From Sphaerosporella brunnea (lineage: Eukaryota > Ascomycota > Pezizomycetes > Pezizales > Pyronemataceae): DNA of 50,958 nt. Made by a program: the position numbers and the translations under genes. Each line of letters opens with the position of its first letter. Positions within the stretch are counted from its first letter, which is position 1. Shown piece by piece: positions 34,129-45,012 of this stretch. The notes beneath the pieces were generated by a model that made no database searches, was not told the DNA's origin, and worked only from the letters and a program-made list of their open reading frames with translations. The DNA lies in assembly GCA_008704415.1 (NCBI GenBank), contig VXIS01000342.1:1-50958 (forward strand), given 5' to 3'.

Positions 34129-37100
34129 ATGGCCGAGTTACACGACGATTTCCAGCCGCGGATCTCCCCTTCGGTGCCGAGCTACCATCTCTACACTATT
34201 CCGATCCAAGCTCTCGAGGAACATATCCGAGCTCGCTATGCGCATCTTGGCCGGAGTTCACCTGAAGAACAAATGGATATCCAACGGGAGATCGACGACA
34301 TCCAAAAGCACATAGACCGGCGAAACCAGGAACAGCTGCAGCAGCTTGCACGAGAGTATTCGACTAAATCTACCGTTACTGCTGGAGACTACAACTCTTA
34401 CCCTTCCTTTCACACACCACCAAGAAGGTACGGGAGTTCGAGCAGCAACGATGGGTTGATGCAACACTCAGGTTGGTTTCGTGAGGGGATGGCAACTGGT
34501 GCCGAGGCCGGTGTAGATACGAACAGCAGAAAACGATTTAGGGAATTCGCAGATCTTGGTGGAGACGATGGCTTCAGGTTCGAGACAAAGTCGCCGAGGT
34601 TCATGCCTAGTCCTTTCGTCAACGCATCCATAGCAGGAAGTCCTAATACAAACGGAAACGCGCAAAAGTGAGTTCCTCAGCCCCGGTTGGTTCTTATATC
34701 CACTACAGTGTGCATCTGCTGCTATTTATGTGGAAGCGCCAATTTCCAATATTGGACAGTCCCCCGTAGTCTTGCACGAAAGACTCTGGCCACTTTTGTG
34801 TGGTGCTTGTCGCTTTGAGAAATACTCCAGTTATGCGATTCTTAACTATAGAAGGTTGTGTATGTTGACTTGTACGTCAGTGGCACAGATATCGGCAGAA
34901 TGCTAACAATGGATGGCGCCCCATCTCCCTACACTCAGCAATTGTATGTTTTCGTGACCAAATGTGGGAAACTTTTGGCTGACCAAAAGCCAGGCTTGCA
35001 GACGAACAGTTAGCACGTAGTATCCAGGAGAGTTATGACAACGGCTTTTCTCCCAACTTCGGCATTCATCGAGGAATCGGTACCAACCACTCGCGGCTAT
35101 CAGCGGCATTGACACCAACTCGCTTTGGGAACAGCCACTATGCCATGTCAAGTGAGTTGGATGAGCTGCCCTCCGATGATAGTGATGGCATACTTCCGAT
35201 TGGCGATAATCAGGATTTTGCAGGATCCCTTCCGACGGTAAAAGCCGAACCAGATTACGGCCCCGCTACCTTGATCAACTGGCCCACTATAGATCCAGCT
35301 CAGGAAGACTTGAACCTTCTGGATTGGATTGACATGCCAGTCGGTCGTGAAGGCTCTGGAATGGATCCCTTCGACCAACAACCATCTGTGCTTCTGAAGG
35401 CAGAGGATTTGCAGCCATCATTGAATTTGCCGAACCCACATCAGATTGTAGATGCGTCGGGAAATGTTCTCCTCAACGGCAGCTGGGAGGTTCCCGGTGG
35501 ACTAAACAAGCTGTCCGGCGCAGTCCGAAACTACGTGGATTACGTTTCCAATGACCCGACCAAGAGCCTGGCTGAAATAAAATCATTGCTGCAGAACATT
35601 CGTCCCGACATGGAGATTCCTAAAGAGGAACGTGAAGGCACGCCTGAAGCCATGCTCTATCCGCTCATGGAGCACCAAAAGGTTGGCCTTACATGGCTGA
35701 AGAAAATGGAAGAAGGACCTACAAAAGGCGGAATTCTCGCTGATGACATGGGTCTGGGCAAAACAATCCAAACACTGGCTCTTCTCGTGTCGCGCCCATC
35801 TCAGGACGAAAAGAGGAAGACCACGCTGGTCGTCACGCCTGTCGCAGTTCTGAAGCAATGGGAGAAAGAGATCAAGAAGAAGCTGAAAAATGATCATCAG
35901 CTCTCCGTTTGCATTTACCACTGCCAAGGCAAGAAGATCAAGAGCTTTGCTGATCTCGCACAGTATGACGGTAAGCTATCTGCACATGTTCCATACAGAA
36001 AACAAGCGTATCTGACCGATCATTGGCAGTTGTCTTGACTACTTTTGGAACCATTGCTTCTGAGTACAAACGCAAAGAAATCTACTTGCGAAATATGACG
36101 GCAGGGAACGCTGGGCCGGAACCAGCACAAATTATCCTGGGCAAAGCAAGCAAGTTCTACCGTGTTGTAATTGATGAAGCGCAGTGGATAAAGAACAGAG
36201 ACACCCAGTCCTCGAAAGGATGCTATAGCATTGATGCCCAGTATAGGCTCTGTCTATCTGGGACGCCTATGCAAAATTCTTGTGATGAGTATGCTGAAAA
36301 CCTCGCATCATGTTACCAGTGGTTGCTGAACTTTTCTTTCCCAGGCTGTTCTCTCTACTTCGATTCTTACGGATCAAGCCGTATAATGAGTGGTCTACAT
36401 TCGCTGAGGTAACTCTTATGAAATTCTTATCTGCATGTAAACAAACTAACGGATTGGCAGACCTTTTCCCGTCCGCTCAAGCAGAAGTCAAACTACTCGG
36501 CAAATCAAGCAATGAGTAAACTACAGGCTCTGCTCAAAGCTATTCTGCTTCGTCGCACAAAGGATTCTACAATCGACGGACAACCAATTCTTGCACTCCC
36601 ACCAAAGGAAATCGTGATGGTCCATGCTGTCTTCTCCCAGGATGAGAAGGAATTCTACGATGCATTGGAGTCGAAATCAAAAATCCAGTTCAACAAGTAC
36701 CTACGGCAAAACGCTGTAGGAAGGAACTATTCCAATCTCTTAGTGTTGTTACTTCGGTTACGGCAGGCCTGTTGTCATCCCCATCTTATCAACGATATCG
36801 AGGAGGCTAAAGATGAGGGCGATCGAGATGAGATATTGGACTTGGTCCACCAGCTTTCCCCTGAGGTTGTGAAGAGGATAAAACAATCCGAATCTTTGGA
36901 ATGCCCTGTTTGCCTGGATGTCTCTGATAATCCGTCCATTGTCATTCCTTGCGGCCATCTTTTTTGCAAGGAATGCCTGCTGCAAGTTCAAACACAGCAT
37001 GAGCAATCGAACCTCGCTCGTGGAGATGATAACTCGAAATTGCGGTGTCCGGGTTGCAGGGGTGAGCTGGATCCCAAGAGAATCACCAGTCTGTCAAGCT

Positions 37101-38119
37101 TCAAGATGGTTCACCCGCCAGAGGGTGATGACGCTGACAGAGGCGCCTCCGGTCTCAGACGCGACAGCGACGACGACCTGATCTACGACTCGGATTCTGA
37201 GGATGAAGAAGAAAGGGATGCCGATGAGTACGGTAATCTGAAGAACTCTGTGATCCCGGATGACGCAGGATACGGCGACCATCCCGCACCAAAGTTGGCG
37301 GCAAAGTCCAAAGGCAAGGGAAAACAAAAGGCTGGAAGAACTTTGGCGGAAGTTCGCAAAGACGCCATGAGAAATGAAAAGAGCAAGCAACTATGTATGC
37401 ATTCCTGAAATTTTAAAAACGCATGAGCCCGTGCTAACTTTTCCAGATCACAAATACTTGCAGAAGCGCTGGGTAGATAGTGCAAAGGTGGCTAAATGCA
37501 TGGAGCTTCTGGAGCGCATTCAACAAGCACACCCGCACGAGAAGACTATAGTCTTCAGTCAGTTTACATCCCTTCTAGATTTTCTGGAGATTCCAATTTC
37601 CCGGAAGTCCATAGAATACAGGAGATATGACGGGGGAATGTCTTCGACCAAACGCAACCAATCAATCAATGATTTCATTGACGATGCGGACGTTAAGGTT
37701 CTACTTGTGAGTCTTAAGGCCGGAAACTCGGGATTGAACTTGGCTGTCGCTTCCCAGGTTATAATATTTGGTAAGCTATGGTATTGTCGTTCTATTCAGC
37801 CCGTGCTTATTGCTATCAGACCCGTTTTACAACCCCTACATCGAGCTTCAGGCCATTGACCGAGCCCATCGCATCGGGCAGCAACGTCGTGTTGTTGTCC
37901 ACCGTCTAGTGGTCGCGGGGACTGTCGAAGATCGTGTACTGGCCCTCCAGGAGAAAAAGAAAGCTCTGATCGAAGGTGCATTGGACGAGAACGCTCAGCG
38001 AGGTCTCGGGAGGCTCACGGCCAAGGATCTCGGGTTTCTTTTCGTACGCCACCTACTCTCTAGTTACTCCTTCATGCATCTCACGACTGACAAATCAATA
38101 GGGAATTGGTAGCAACTAA
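34129..38119 (+). CDS. Uls1-like Snf2-family translocase with RING finger
   Basis: Eight exons: 34129-34667, 34994-35970, 36030-36288, 36345-36408, 36461-37394, 37447-37770, 37820-38043 and 38102-38119. The product is 1112 residues. All but the first intron (326 nt) are 49-59 nt. Walker A is DDMGLGKT at about 430-438, motif II is DEAQ near 554, and the SGTPMQNS motif follows. A C3HC4 RING (CPVCLD...CGHLFCKECLL...CPGC) sits between the two helicase lobes at 761-812. The second lobe ends with DRAHRIGQ. An interrupted helicase with RING is the Rad5/Rad16/Uls1 layout; the absence of a HIRAN domain and the Uls1-type spacing favour Uls1/Ris1 (fission yeast Rrp1/Rrp2). Those proteins pull SUMOylated proteins off DNA and may act as SUMO-targeted ubiquitin ligases. 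The last exon encodes only GIGSN after the typical LGFLF. Confidence 0.88.
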
Positions 38120-38646
38120 TTTAGGTTCATTCAGACGTTGCTATAGATACAATCCATTTCCACGCTCTCCTACAGCCTTTTCACACAGGTCTCATGGTAT
38201 AATACGCAATATTTTCTTTCTAGTTTTTTTTTTTTTTTTTTTTTTTTCTTTTGCCTCTTGATTGCGCTCGTTGTCTGGTCTGACCGTATATGGGTAGAAA
38301 GGTGCAGGGAACATTTTTAACTGGCGTTCTGGAGTGTGCGCGTTTGTGTATTCTTCGGGTCTTTGGAGGCATTGGCGAATGCATGGCTTTCAGGTTTTTT
38401 TCACTGGGGAGTTACGGTTTAGAATACACGTTTAACGATCTGTTCGTGTTGGCATACATACAGTAGAGTTTCCTGTTTACATATACCTTAATGCGCCCTG
38501 ATAACGATTGATGCTATTGCTGCATCTGTTGGTCTTTTTTCTCTACATTATCTTGCTTAGTCTTGGCCGATGCACACAATACATAACAGATAAAAGGATC
38601 CAAATGTGACCGGTCATGCGGGTAGCAAATTTTGGAATTTCATTGT
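38120..38646. other. convergent intergenic region
   Basis: T-rich 3' flanks of the Uls1-like gene (+) and the gene at 38647 (-), with a 25-nt T run at about 38224-38247. No gene seen. Confidence 0.45.
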
Positions 38647-39432
38647 TCACGAAGATTGGATTATCAGCTCGTCCCCAATCTCTTGTAGCGTCCGTTCATA
38701 AACACTGGCAACATCGATTTCCCACGTTAAATCATCGTCATCTTTGTACTCTCCATCCTGATCCACGTCCATCTCATCCGCATCGGTTGAAGTCGGTGGT
38801 CCAACCTCTCCCTTCACCCCAACATCTTTGGCTCTCGGCGTTTGTGGATCCGGGGTTTCCCTATCCCCGCATTCTGAAAGCTTCACTACATGAATTCGGG
38901 TCCTCTCGACCACGCTCTTCAATCGCACTTTTTCCGTCATGTTCATCACGGCCCTGTCGGTAGTACGGGTGGTGATGAGTTCGTAGAAACATCGGTCTAA
39001 CTTGTCCAGCAACGCAAACACGTCGTACCACTCCTGCTCGTTGTTGATCTGGTAACCTGCGAGGTACTCGTTGAAGGAGTTCGCGATTTGTAAAAGGTAT
39101 TGAACCTGCAGCGAGGGGATGGATGATTTCCAGAGCAGGTCCACAAGCTGTTCGAGATCGCCGACCAGGGCACTCACGGAGCGGTAACCACCGCCCTCAG
39201 CGCGCTGTATGTGAAGGCGCGAAGCCTCGAGGAGCGCATTGTCCAGATACCGGATTAAGCTGGAGGTGGCGCGCGGATTTAGCTGCTTCTTGGTCGGCGC
39301 GGGCAAGGGGCGGCTACGAGTGGAAGATGAAACGATGCGAGGCGAGGATGAATAATGAGGTGAATGCGCAGCATGGCTTGGTGGAAGGAAACCGCCAGGT
39401 GCGGATTCGAGTATGGGTGAGGATATTGGCAT
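38647..39432 (-). CDS. conserved-looking hypothetical protein
   Basis: A 261-residue, single-exon protein that I cannot assign. The first 55 residues are Ser/Pro-rich. Residues about 57-180 look like a helical folded domain (ATSSLIRYLDNALLEASRLH, LVGDLEQLVDLLW, NSFNEYLAGYQ, DVFALLDKLDRCFYELI). The C-terminal 80 residues are acidic, with a DEMDVDQD stretch. There is no signal peptide or membrane segment. The frame is open upstream to 39579, but those residues would be spelled by DNA overlapping the inserted element at 39521. I therefore chose the ATG at 39432. The composition suggests a nuclear protein; that is only inference. Confidence 0.65.
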   Translation of the reverse strand: MPISSPILESAPGGFLPPSHAAHSPHYSSSPRIVSSSTRSRPLPAPTKKQLNPRATSSLIRYLDNALLEASRLHIQRAEGGGYRSVSALVGDLEQLVDLLWKSSIPSLQVQYLLQIANSFNEYLAGYQINNEQEWYDVFALLDKLDRCFYELITTRTTDRAVMNMTEKVRLKSVVERTRIHVVKLSECGDRETPDPQTPRAKDVGVKGEVGPPTSTDADEMDVDQDGEYKDDDDLTWEIDVASVYERTLQEIGDELIIQSS

Positions 39433-39520
39433 TTGGCGAAGCTTGCTCGGTAACTTCAGGAGGAGGAGGACGAGGAAGAGGTTGCTTGTGGGTACTAACG
39501 TGTGCAGATCAAGCTGTGTA

Positions 39521-40063
39521 CTCGTGCCAAGGTGACTACCGTCACCCCCGGTCGCTCGCAGGCTCGCTCCCAGGGGCACTCACAAGTGAGTGCCAGCCAG
39601 TCCAACGCAAGTCGCGAAGTCCAACGAGAGAATTTTTCGACCGCCGCCCGACCGCGACCATCACGACCAAACCATGCAGCGGGCATAGTCATAGGCATCT
39701 CAGAATACATAGAATATAGAATATATAATTATACATGCGTTCAGTCTCGCACTATTTGCTACGCGTCGCCCATTTCCTTCCTACCCGTCGCCCATTTCCT
39801 TCCTACGCTTTGCCCGTTTCCTTCTCCCTCTCTCTTCCGAAGAACCTCAATTGCAGCTTGGATTCGGGTCTCAACAGACTTATAGGACTCGGCTTGCTGC
39901 ATGGTTTGGTCGTGATGGTGGTGAAAATGGGGTCGGGCGGCGGTCGAAAAATTCTCTCGTTGGACTTCGCGACTTGCGTTGGACTGGCTGGCACTCACTT
40001 GTGAGTGCCCCTGGGAGCGAGCCTGCGAGCGACCGGGGGTGACGGTAGTCACCTTGGCACGAG
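39521..40063. mobile_element. 543-bp element with 133-bp perfect terminal inverted repeats
   Basis: Bases 39521-39653 are the exact reverse complement of 39931-40063. After a short divergent patch the match resumes through ACCATCACGACCAAACCATG, so the arms are about 160 bp. TA lies at both outer edges (39519-39520, 40064-40065). The ends read CTCGTGCCAAGGTGAC. Inside each arm is a smaller palindrome, GGCACTCAC-AA-GTGAGTGCC. The centre (about 200 bp) is AT-rich with a duplicated CGTCGCCCATTTCCTTCCTA. It codes for nothing and must be mobilised in trans. It begins 88 bp upstream of the ATG of the minus-strand gene ending at 39432. Confidence 0.92.
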
Positions 40064-40262
40064 TAGGGTTGTTGCGTTGGGGTACCTACCCGAGGACAGC
40101 TTTTGGCCTGGGAACATCGAGCACAAGGACAAGTGAAATATCTCAATTGATAAACACTTTTGGAAAACCTACTCAGTATTTAAGTCCATACTAGTACAAT
40201 GCACTTACATACATGTATGCACCTAGCTAGTGCTCCGCAGAAGAAAGGTATGTTGCTCGACA

Positions 40263-40377
40263 CCGTAGAGCTTCGGTAATAAGGCAATGTGGCAAAGTCA
40301 CTGCGCTCTGTGGAGAAGTCACTCAGCCTCATGGCAAAGTCACTTAGCCACATTGCCTTATTACCGGAGCTCTACGG
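40263..40377. mobile_element. 115-bp MITE, GGCAAAGTCACT family
   Basis: The left arm CCGTAGAGCTTCGGTAATAA pairs with the right arm (CCGTAGAGCTCCGGTAATAA in reverse complement). One mismatch occurs over about 31 bp, through GGCAATGTGGC. The core has three copies of a GTGGCAAAGTCACT-like word. The right flank is TA; the left flank is CA. It is the best-preserved member of the family in the window. Confidence 0.85.
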
Positions 40378-40822
40378 TATTTCCACAACCTCGTGTGCAA
40401 GAATTCGAAGCTTCGAAGTGTGTGGCATCTACCTAGATTTACCAGATCCACCATTATAGATGTAGGTGCTCAAAAGTACTTAGTGGGTGCTAGTTACTGG
40501 GTACACAGCTACTTGGTCTGAGGTATGTATCCCAACAGCCATGGCCATGGCCATCCATTGATCATGTTTACGCCCAGGAATTAAAGGCAGCTCTAGTATT
40601 ATTCCTGCTAACGACACACTTGAATAGAACGTTTGGAGCAATTGAGTGCATCCTAGATACAAATATTCAAGTACATGTACTTATGCATCCAGACATACAC
40701 GCCGGCCGCACATGTACACCAATACGCCGTGCCATGCTTGAATGCAGTCTCGGATGAGAAGCAGTCTCCCCTCCACGAAAAAAAATCCCCCAGCAAGCTG
40801 CTGCCTCCTCGCTGCCACCTGG

Positions 40823-40885
40823 TCCCCTCCACTCCCCTCCACTCCCCTCCACTCCTCCACCCCTCCACCCCTCCACCCCTCCACC
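40823..40885. repeat. CTCCCCTCCA / CCCCTCCA tandem repeat
   Basis: Three units of about 10 bp, then four of 8 bp, all C/T on the plus strand. It lies about 170 bp before the start of the gene at 41055, probably in its promoter. Confidence 0.85.
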
Positions 40886-41054
40886 GATCAATTGCTCACC
40901 TTGTTCCTCGAAATTGCTGCTGCCCCGGTAAAAAATAAATAAAAAATAACAGCAACAGCTGTATCTTCCCGGTTGCGGTTTCCTTTCTGTGTGTAAGGAT
41001 ACCCATCCTCTCACACCAGCCTTCTCTCATCCCTCTCTTCTGGACAGTTTCCAA

Positions 41055-42332
41055 ATGCCCTGGTATAGGAACGTGGCGGTTTCCGCCAAACTCCAGGTTC
41101 GTACGGGCTCTGAAAGTGACAGAACGTTTGTCGACGTTCCGGAGTCGTGTCTGCCCGAGGCGCCGGATCCTGGAATCCCCGATGTGATTTGGAGAGAAGC
41201 CGAAGGAGCCCTGCATCCCATAGCTATCGCCACTATCCAGACGCCCGCCAAGATGAATGACAAGCAGCAAATACCTTTCAAGGTGCTTGTGAAGTTTGAC
41301 GACTCCTCCAGTCTCACTGCTTGCCAAAAAGGTGATTTGCGAATCGAACTCCTTGTGGACGGTGTACTGTGCGGTCTCCGGTATCTCCCGGAAGCCAAGT
41401 ACAAGGCCAAGGGTATGGAGTTTGAGTTTACGGGTTACCGTACAGGAAGAAAAGAGGAGAGGAAATTCGTCTTTAACTGCTTACCCGACATGGGCGTTTC
41501 TCAGCAAGCCCAAAACGAGATCCCAAAGAACCTGCCAAACCATGCGCTCCGCTGGATTGAGCAGATGGACGCCCAGGGAAAAAAGTTGCCACTCCCTCCT
41601 CTGACTGGAGAGCTGCTTTCTCGTCACTCGGTTGACCCACCGCTGCCTGTCGGCCTGCCACCTGGCGTTAGTGTTTTGCAGGTACTGGTCTCCGTGGGAA
41701 GAAAATTCCGAACCCTTGAGAAGTATTTCATGATTGGATCCCTTCAAACTGCGGGTTTTTACGTCGGCCCCGAACTGCCTATCGCGGAGTCCATGGACTA
41801 CGACAACTGGAAGCCCCCAGTCCAATCAAAGGCGCTGGAGGGTAGTGGTGCTGGAAAAGAGAGTCCTGGGGAACAGATCAACAACAAGCGTAGTGGGATG
41901 GAGGGACTACGGTTATTGGAAACTGCCAGAGAGAATGTTATGTGGAGGCCTGTTGGTTTAGCAAGCGACCCTAGCAAGACTGTTCAGAGCAAGGAAGTAG
42001 AGTTTGCAGCTCGCACTCACCTCGCTAGATTCTGGTTCTTCGTCGGTACGTTCTTGTGTTCGATATTTTCCCCGCTTTTGTTGGTACATTGATGTGCCAG
42101 AGTTGGTTGGTCCTGGTTCTAACTGTCTCTGAACCTACGTACAGTCCCGCCCCCTGGTTTGAGTCTGCCCATCGCTACGTCTCCCGGGCAGTCAGAAATC
42201 AGCAACCTATTTTCTGAAATTTTCAACAGAGATGATCTTGATGATGATACTTCTCCTGCTCTCCTAAACCCTGCAGCTACTACGCTGGAGAGCGGTACCC
42301 TGGAGGACGAAGTCGAGGATGGAACGAAGTAG
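41055..42332 (+). CDS. hypothetical fungal protein (DUF7918-like?)
   Basis: Exons 41055-42045 and 42145-42332, joined over a 99-nt intron with CTAAC, encode 392 residues. The N-terminal half looks like a beta-rich domain: a strand pattern around FKVLVKFDDSSSL and DLRIELLVDGVLCGLRYL, then MEFEFTGYRTGRKEERKFVF. It weakly recalls the DUF7918 group of fungal proteins; I am not sure. Residues about 165-215 are a Pro/Leu-rich linker, and the C-terminal exon is acidic (NRDDLDDDTS...). No signal peptide, membrane segment or catalytic motif is visible. The first ATG in good context (CCAAATGCC) follows a pyrimidine-rich leader. Confidence 0.65.
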
Positions 42333-42569
42333 GACTAGACACCAAGAACAAGCTCAATCGGAAAGCCAGTGCTCTTGACTAACCGCCAGAGAGTGAAAGG
42401 GGTATACCATGATCGGGAGGGCAGCTTTGAGAAATACAATAATGTCACTTGTTGCTAATTTAGATATTTCAGATCCTATAATGCAAATGCTTTGAGGCCT
42501 TATGAGTTGGCGAGTGAACACTCCGTACCTAAGCCATGTCTGCCATGAGCCTGAAAAAGCCGGTGAAAA
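42333..42569. other. 3' flank before the nested transposon
   Basis: A short AT-rich stretch between the stop of the gene at 41055-42332 and the outer transposon end. Nothing else seen. Confidence 0.4.
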
Positions 42570-43547
42570 TACTCGCCAATTTCAAAAATATTCGGACAGT
42601 GGATTTTACCCGGCTTTCGACAGGGGAGAACGTCACGAAAAAAATCGTATCTTACTCAATTGTGGTCCAAAAAAAGTGAGTATGCTAAAAAAAAAAGAGG
42701 AACATGGAGAGGATCGAATGTAGATAGAAAGCGAAATTGTGCTTAAAAAAAAAAAAAAAAAAAAAAAAGCGGGAAAACATCCTGAGATCACCCTGTCCAA
42801 AGTAGTGGTCTAATAATCTTATATACCATTCTTTCGTACGGTACAATTTCAGTAAAATTCGTAAACTTATCCAAGATTACGTCAAACTATAGCAAAAATA
42901 TAGCAAAACTAAAGAGAACGAGTGATCCGAATTTAAAAATGTCACGAGAAAGCTATGTTTTGAGTTTTTCTGAACGTCGTCGCCCCCGCCCCACCAAGAC
43001 CCGTCGCCAGCAAGACCCATCGCGTAACCTCATGCCCACCATCAGGCCCAGGATGGCTGATTGTAGGTTTCCTGAGTGTCCTCCTCAAATTCAACGAATC
43101 CTGGCGTTGGCAGTTCATACCAACTGGGGTCCTGATCTCCACGCTCTAGGATGCGCATATTGACCTGGATGTAGGCCAGTTTATCCGCAGTTTGGGCGCC
43201 GAGCCGATTGCGCTTTTTATCGTGTATGAGGTTTCTATTTAATGTATTAGTTAATACTGCGTCTGTTGGGGAAAGTGCATGAGGTACCTGATTGGAAATG
43301 AGCGCTCTGAGGGCACTGAATTGGAGAGTGTGTGGAATATGTGGAGGGCAACTTGTGCCAGCTCCGTCGAAGGGCTCCATTTCCTCCCAAACCTGTACCG
43401 CATCCTCGGCGTGACGTGACGCCAGACGGGGTTCAATCGGGTGAACAAGTTCTGTCGAGCTTTACATTGGATGTACTGACGACGGGCTTTCTCACAGCCA
43501 TACTTAACAAGAAAGGCAGTTATCACCACATGCTCTTTGGGCGTATA

Positions 43548-45012
43548 ACGTAAGCCAGGTAGAAGCGAGACGTCAGGGATTAACGAGACGCCGGGTAAAT
43601 GCCCGTGAGCCCCACCTTCGCTCCACTTTATACAGCGAAAACCTCATCAACCAGCCCCAAATGATGCCGCATATCAAAGACCGAACTGCCCTCCCTCAAA
43701 TCGAGCGGGAAGAGCGCTTTCAGAAAGCTCTACAAGCACGTAAGGACAGTATCTTCTCCTCTATAGGGGAGGCAGCTACGGCATTGAACCTTCCCAAGTC
43801 TAGCCTCACACATTGTCACAACGGCTGTCAGACCAGGCAGAAAGTGCATGAGGGCGACCAAATTCTGTCTCCAGCTGCAGAGAAGGCGATTGTGAAGTGA
43901 ATTCTTAAAATAGATGACTATGGTTTTCCACCGCGTTTGGACCGATTGTGGCATATGGTAGAGAAGCTGGCGGTGAGGGAGCGTGCAGCACTGAAAGTCC
44001 GCTACAAAGCAGAGGGACGCAAAAACAAGGTTCACGATACTATTAGCAAGAACTGGATTACCCAATTCCTCAACCGCCACCCCGAACTGGCTGCGAAAAT
44101 GGCACAAAGAATGGATCGCCAGCGAGTCTTCGCCAGCAACCTTATGGCTCTTCAGACCACTTCAAAAAGCTTGAGAAGGTCATTCGCACAGAGAGATTTC
44201 GTCCTGTTTTGTTTGCCCACTCATTCTATCCATCTTTTGCAACTGCTTGATGTCAGTCTCTTTGCACCCCTACAAATACACTATGGAAAGGCTGCAGAAG
44301 ATTATTACCTTGCTACCAACGTAGGAATCAGTCATCGTCAGTTCCTACCACTTTATAAGAAGGCCCGAAAGGCAGCATATACACGACAAAACATTGAAAG
44401 TGCTTTTCGAGTAACTGGTATCGTCCCATTCAACCCCCGACAGGTTTTGGACAGTTCCGCCCTACGCCGAGCCAACAAACCCCCCAGCTCTCCCAGCAGG
44501 ACTTCCAGCAGGACTCTCAGCAGTGCCCACACCCCCTCGAAAAACGAGAGTTCGTTATGAGCTCCCTGCGTCACCCAAGGCCCTGCCAGAGACTCCTGTC
44601 AGGCTAGTACCCAATGACTGGTCGAACTCTAGCTCTGATGAGAAGATGCCTGCAGCTCCCCTACCTCCAGCAAGACCTTCACGACCCCCCGTAGTCCTCA
44701 ACACCCCTCAGATCTCAAATGGAAGGCTCCCTGATCGACTATTAGCAGTGCACCGCGGAACCCGGAAGAAGTAACTAAGGTAAGGAGAAAACCAAGATTT
44801 TTGTGCCCGGGGTCTGATTGCCCTCAATAATATCGCTCTCCAGTCTCGCTTGCTCTCTAGTCTCGCTCTCTGGTCTCTTCTCTATCATTTGCATGCTTTG
44901 GATTTTTTGTATGTAGCGTGGTTGTGGAAATACGATTTTTTTTGTGTGTGGTGGCATCGCATCGGGAGGCGTCTCGCTAATCTCTGACGTCTCGCTTCTA
45001 CCTGGCTTACGT
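43548..45012 (+). mobile_element. pogo/Fot-like element (Tc1/mariner superfamily), defective
   Basis: Inverted repeats of 45 bp (43548-43592, 44968-45012; ACGTAAGCCAGGTAGAAGCG...) differ at two positions. TA flanks both sides (43546-43547, 45013-45014). It carries a broken transposase gene on the plus strand. At 1465 bp it is shorter than a full pogo/Fot element (about 1.8-2.2 kb, from general knowledge), which fits an internal deletion. It sits inside the hAT fragment. Confidence 0.88.
43661..44774 (+). pseudogene. pogo-type transposase pseudogene
   Basis: The first 80 codons (43661-43900) form the psq/CENP-B-like helix-turn-helix (ALQARKDSIFSSIGEAATAL). A TGA at 43898 interrupts the frame where the family has Trp (AIVK-stop-ILKIDDYGFPPRL), consistent with TGG to TGA. 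The same frame then runs through a second DNA-binding helix region (KNWITQFLNRHPELAAKMAQ). It jumps directly to the C-terminal segment FCLPTHSIHLLQLLDVSLFA and RQNIESAFRVTGIVPFNP, so the section with the first two catalytic Asp residues is deleted. After 44520 the C-terminus continues only in another frame (to 44774). It is inactive, but its repeats could be used in trans. Confidence 0.85.

Larger units (their letters stand above)
39433..41054. other. divergent intergenic region with transposons
   Basis: Between the gene at 38647-39432 (-) and the one at 41055 (+). It holds the 543-bp long-TIR element (39521-40063), a small MITE (40263-40377) and a CT-rich tandem repeat (40823-40885). The rest shows short TA-rich words and no gene. 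Confidence 0.5.
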
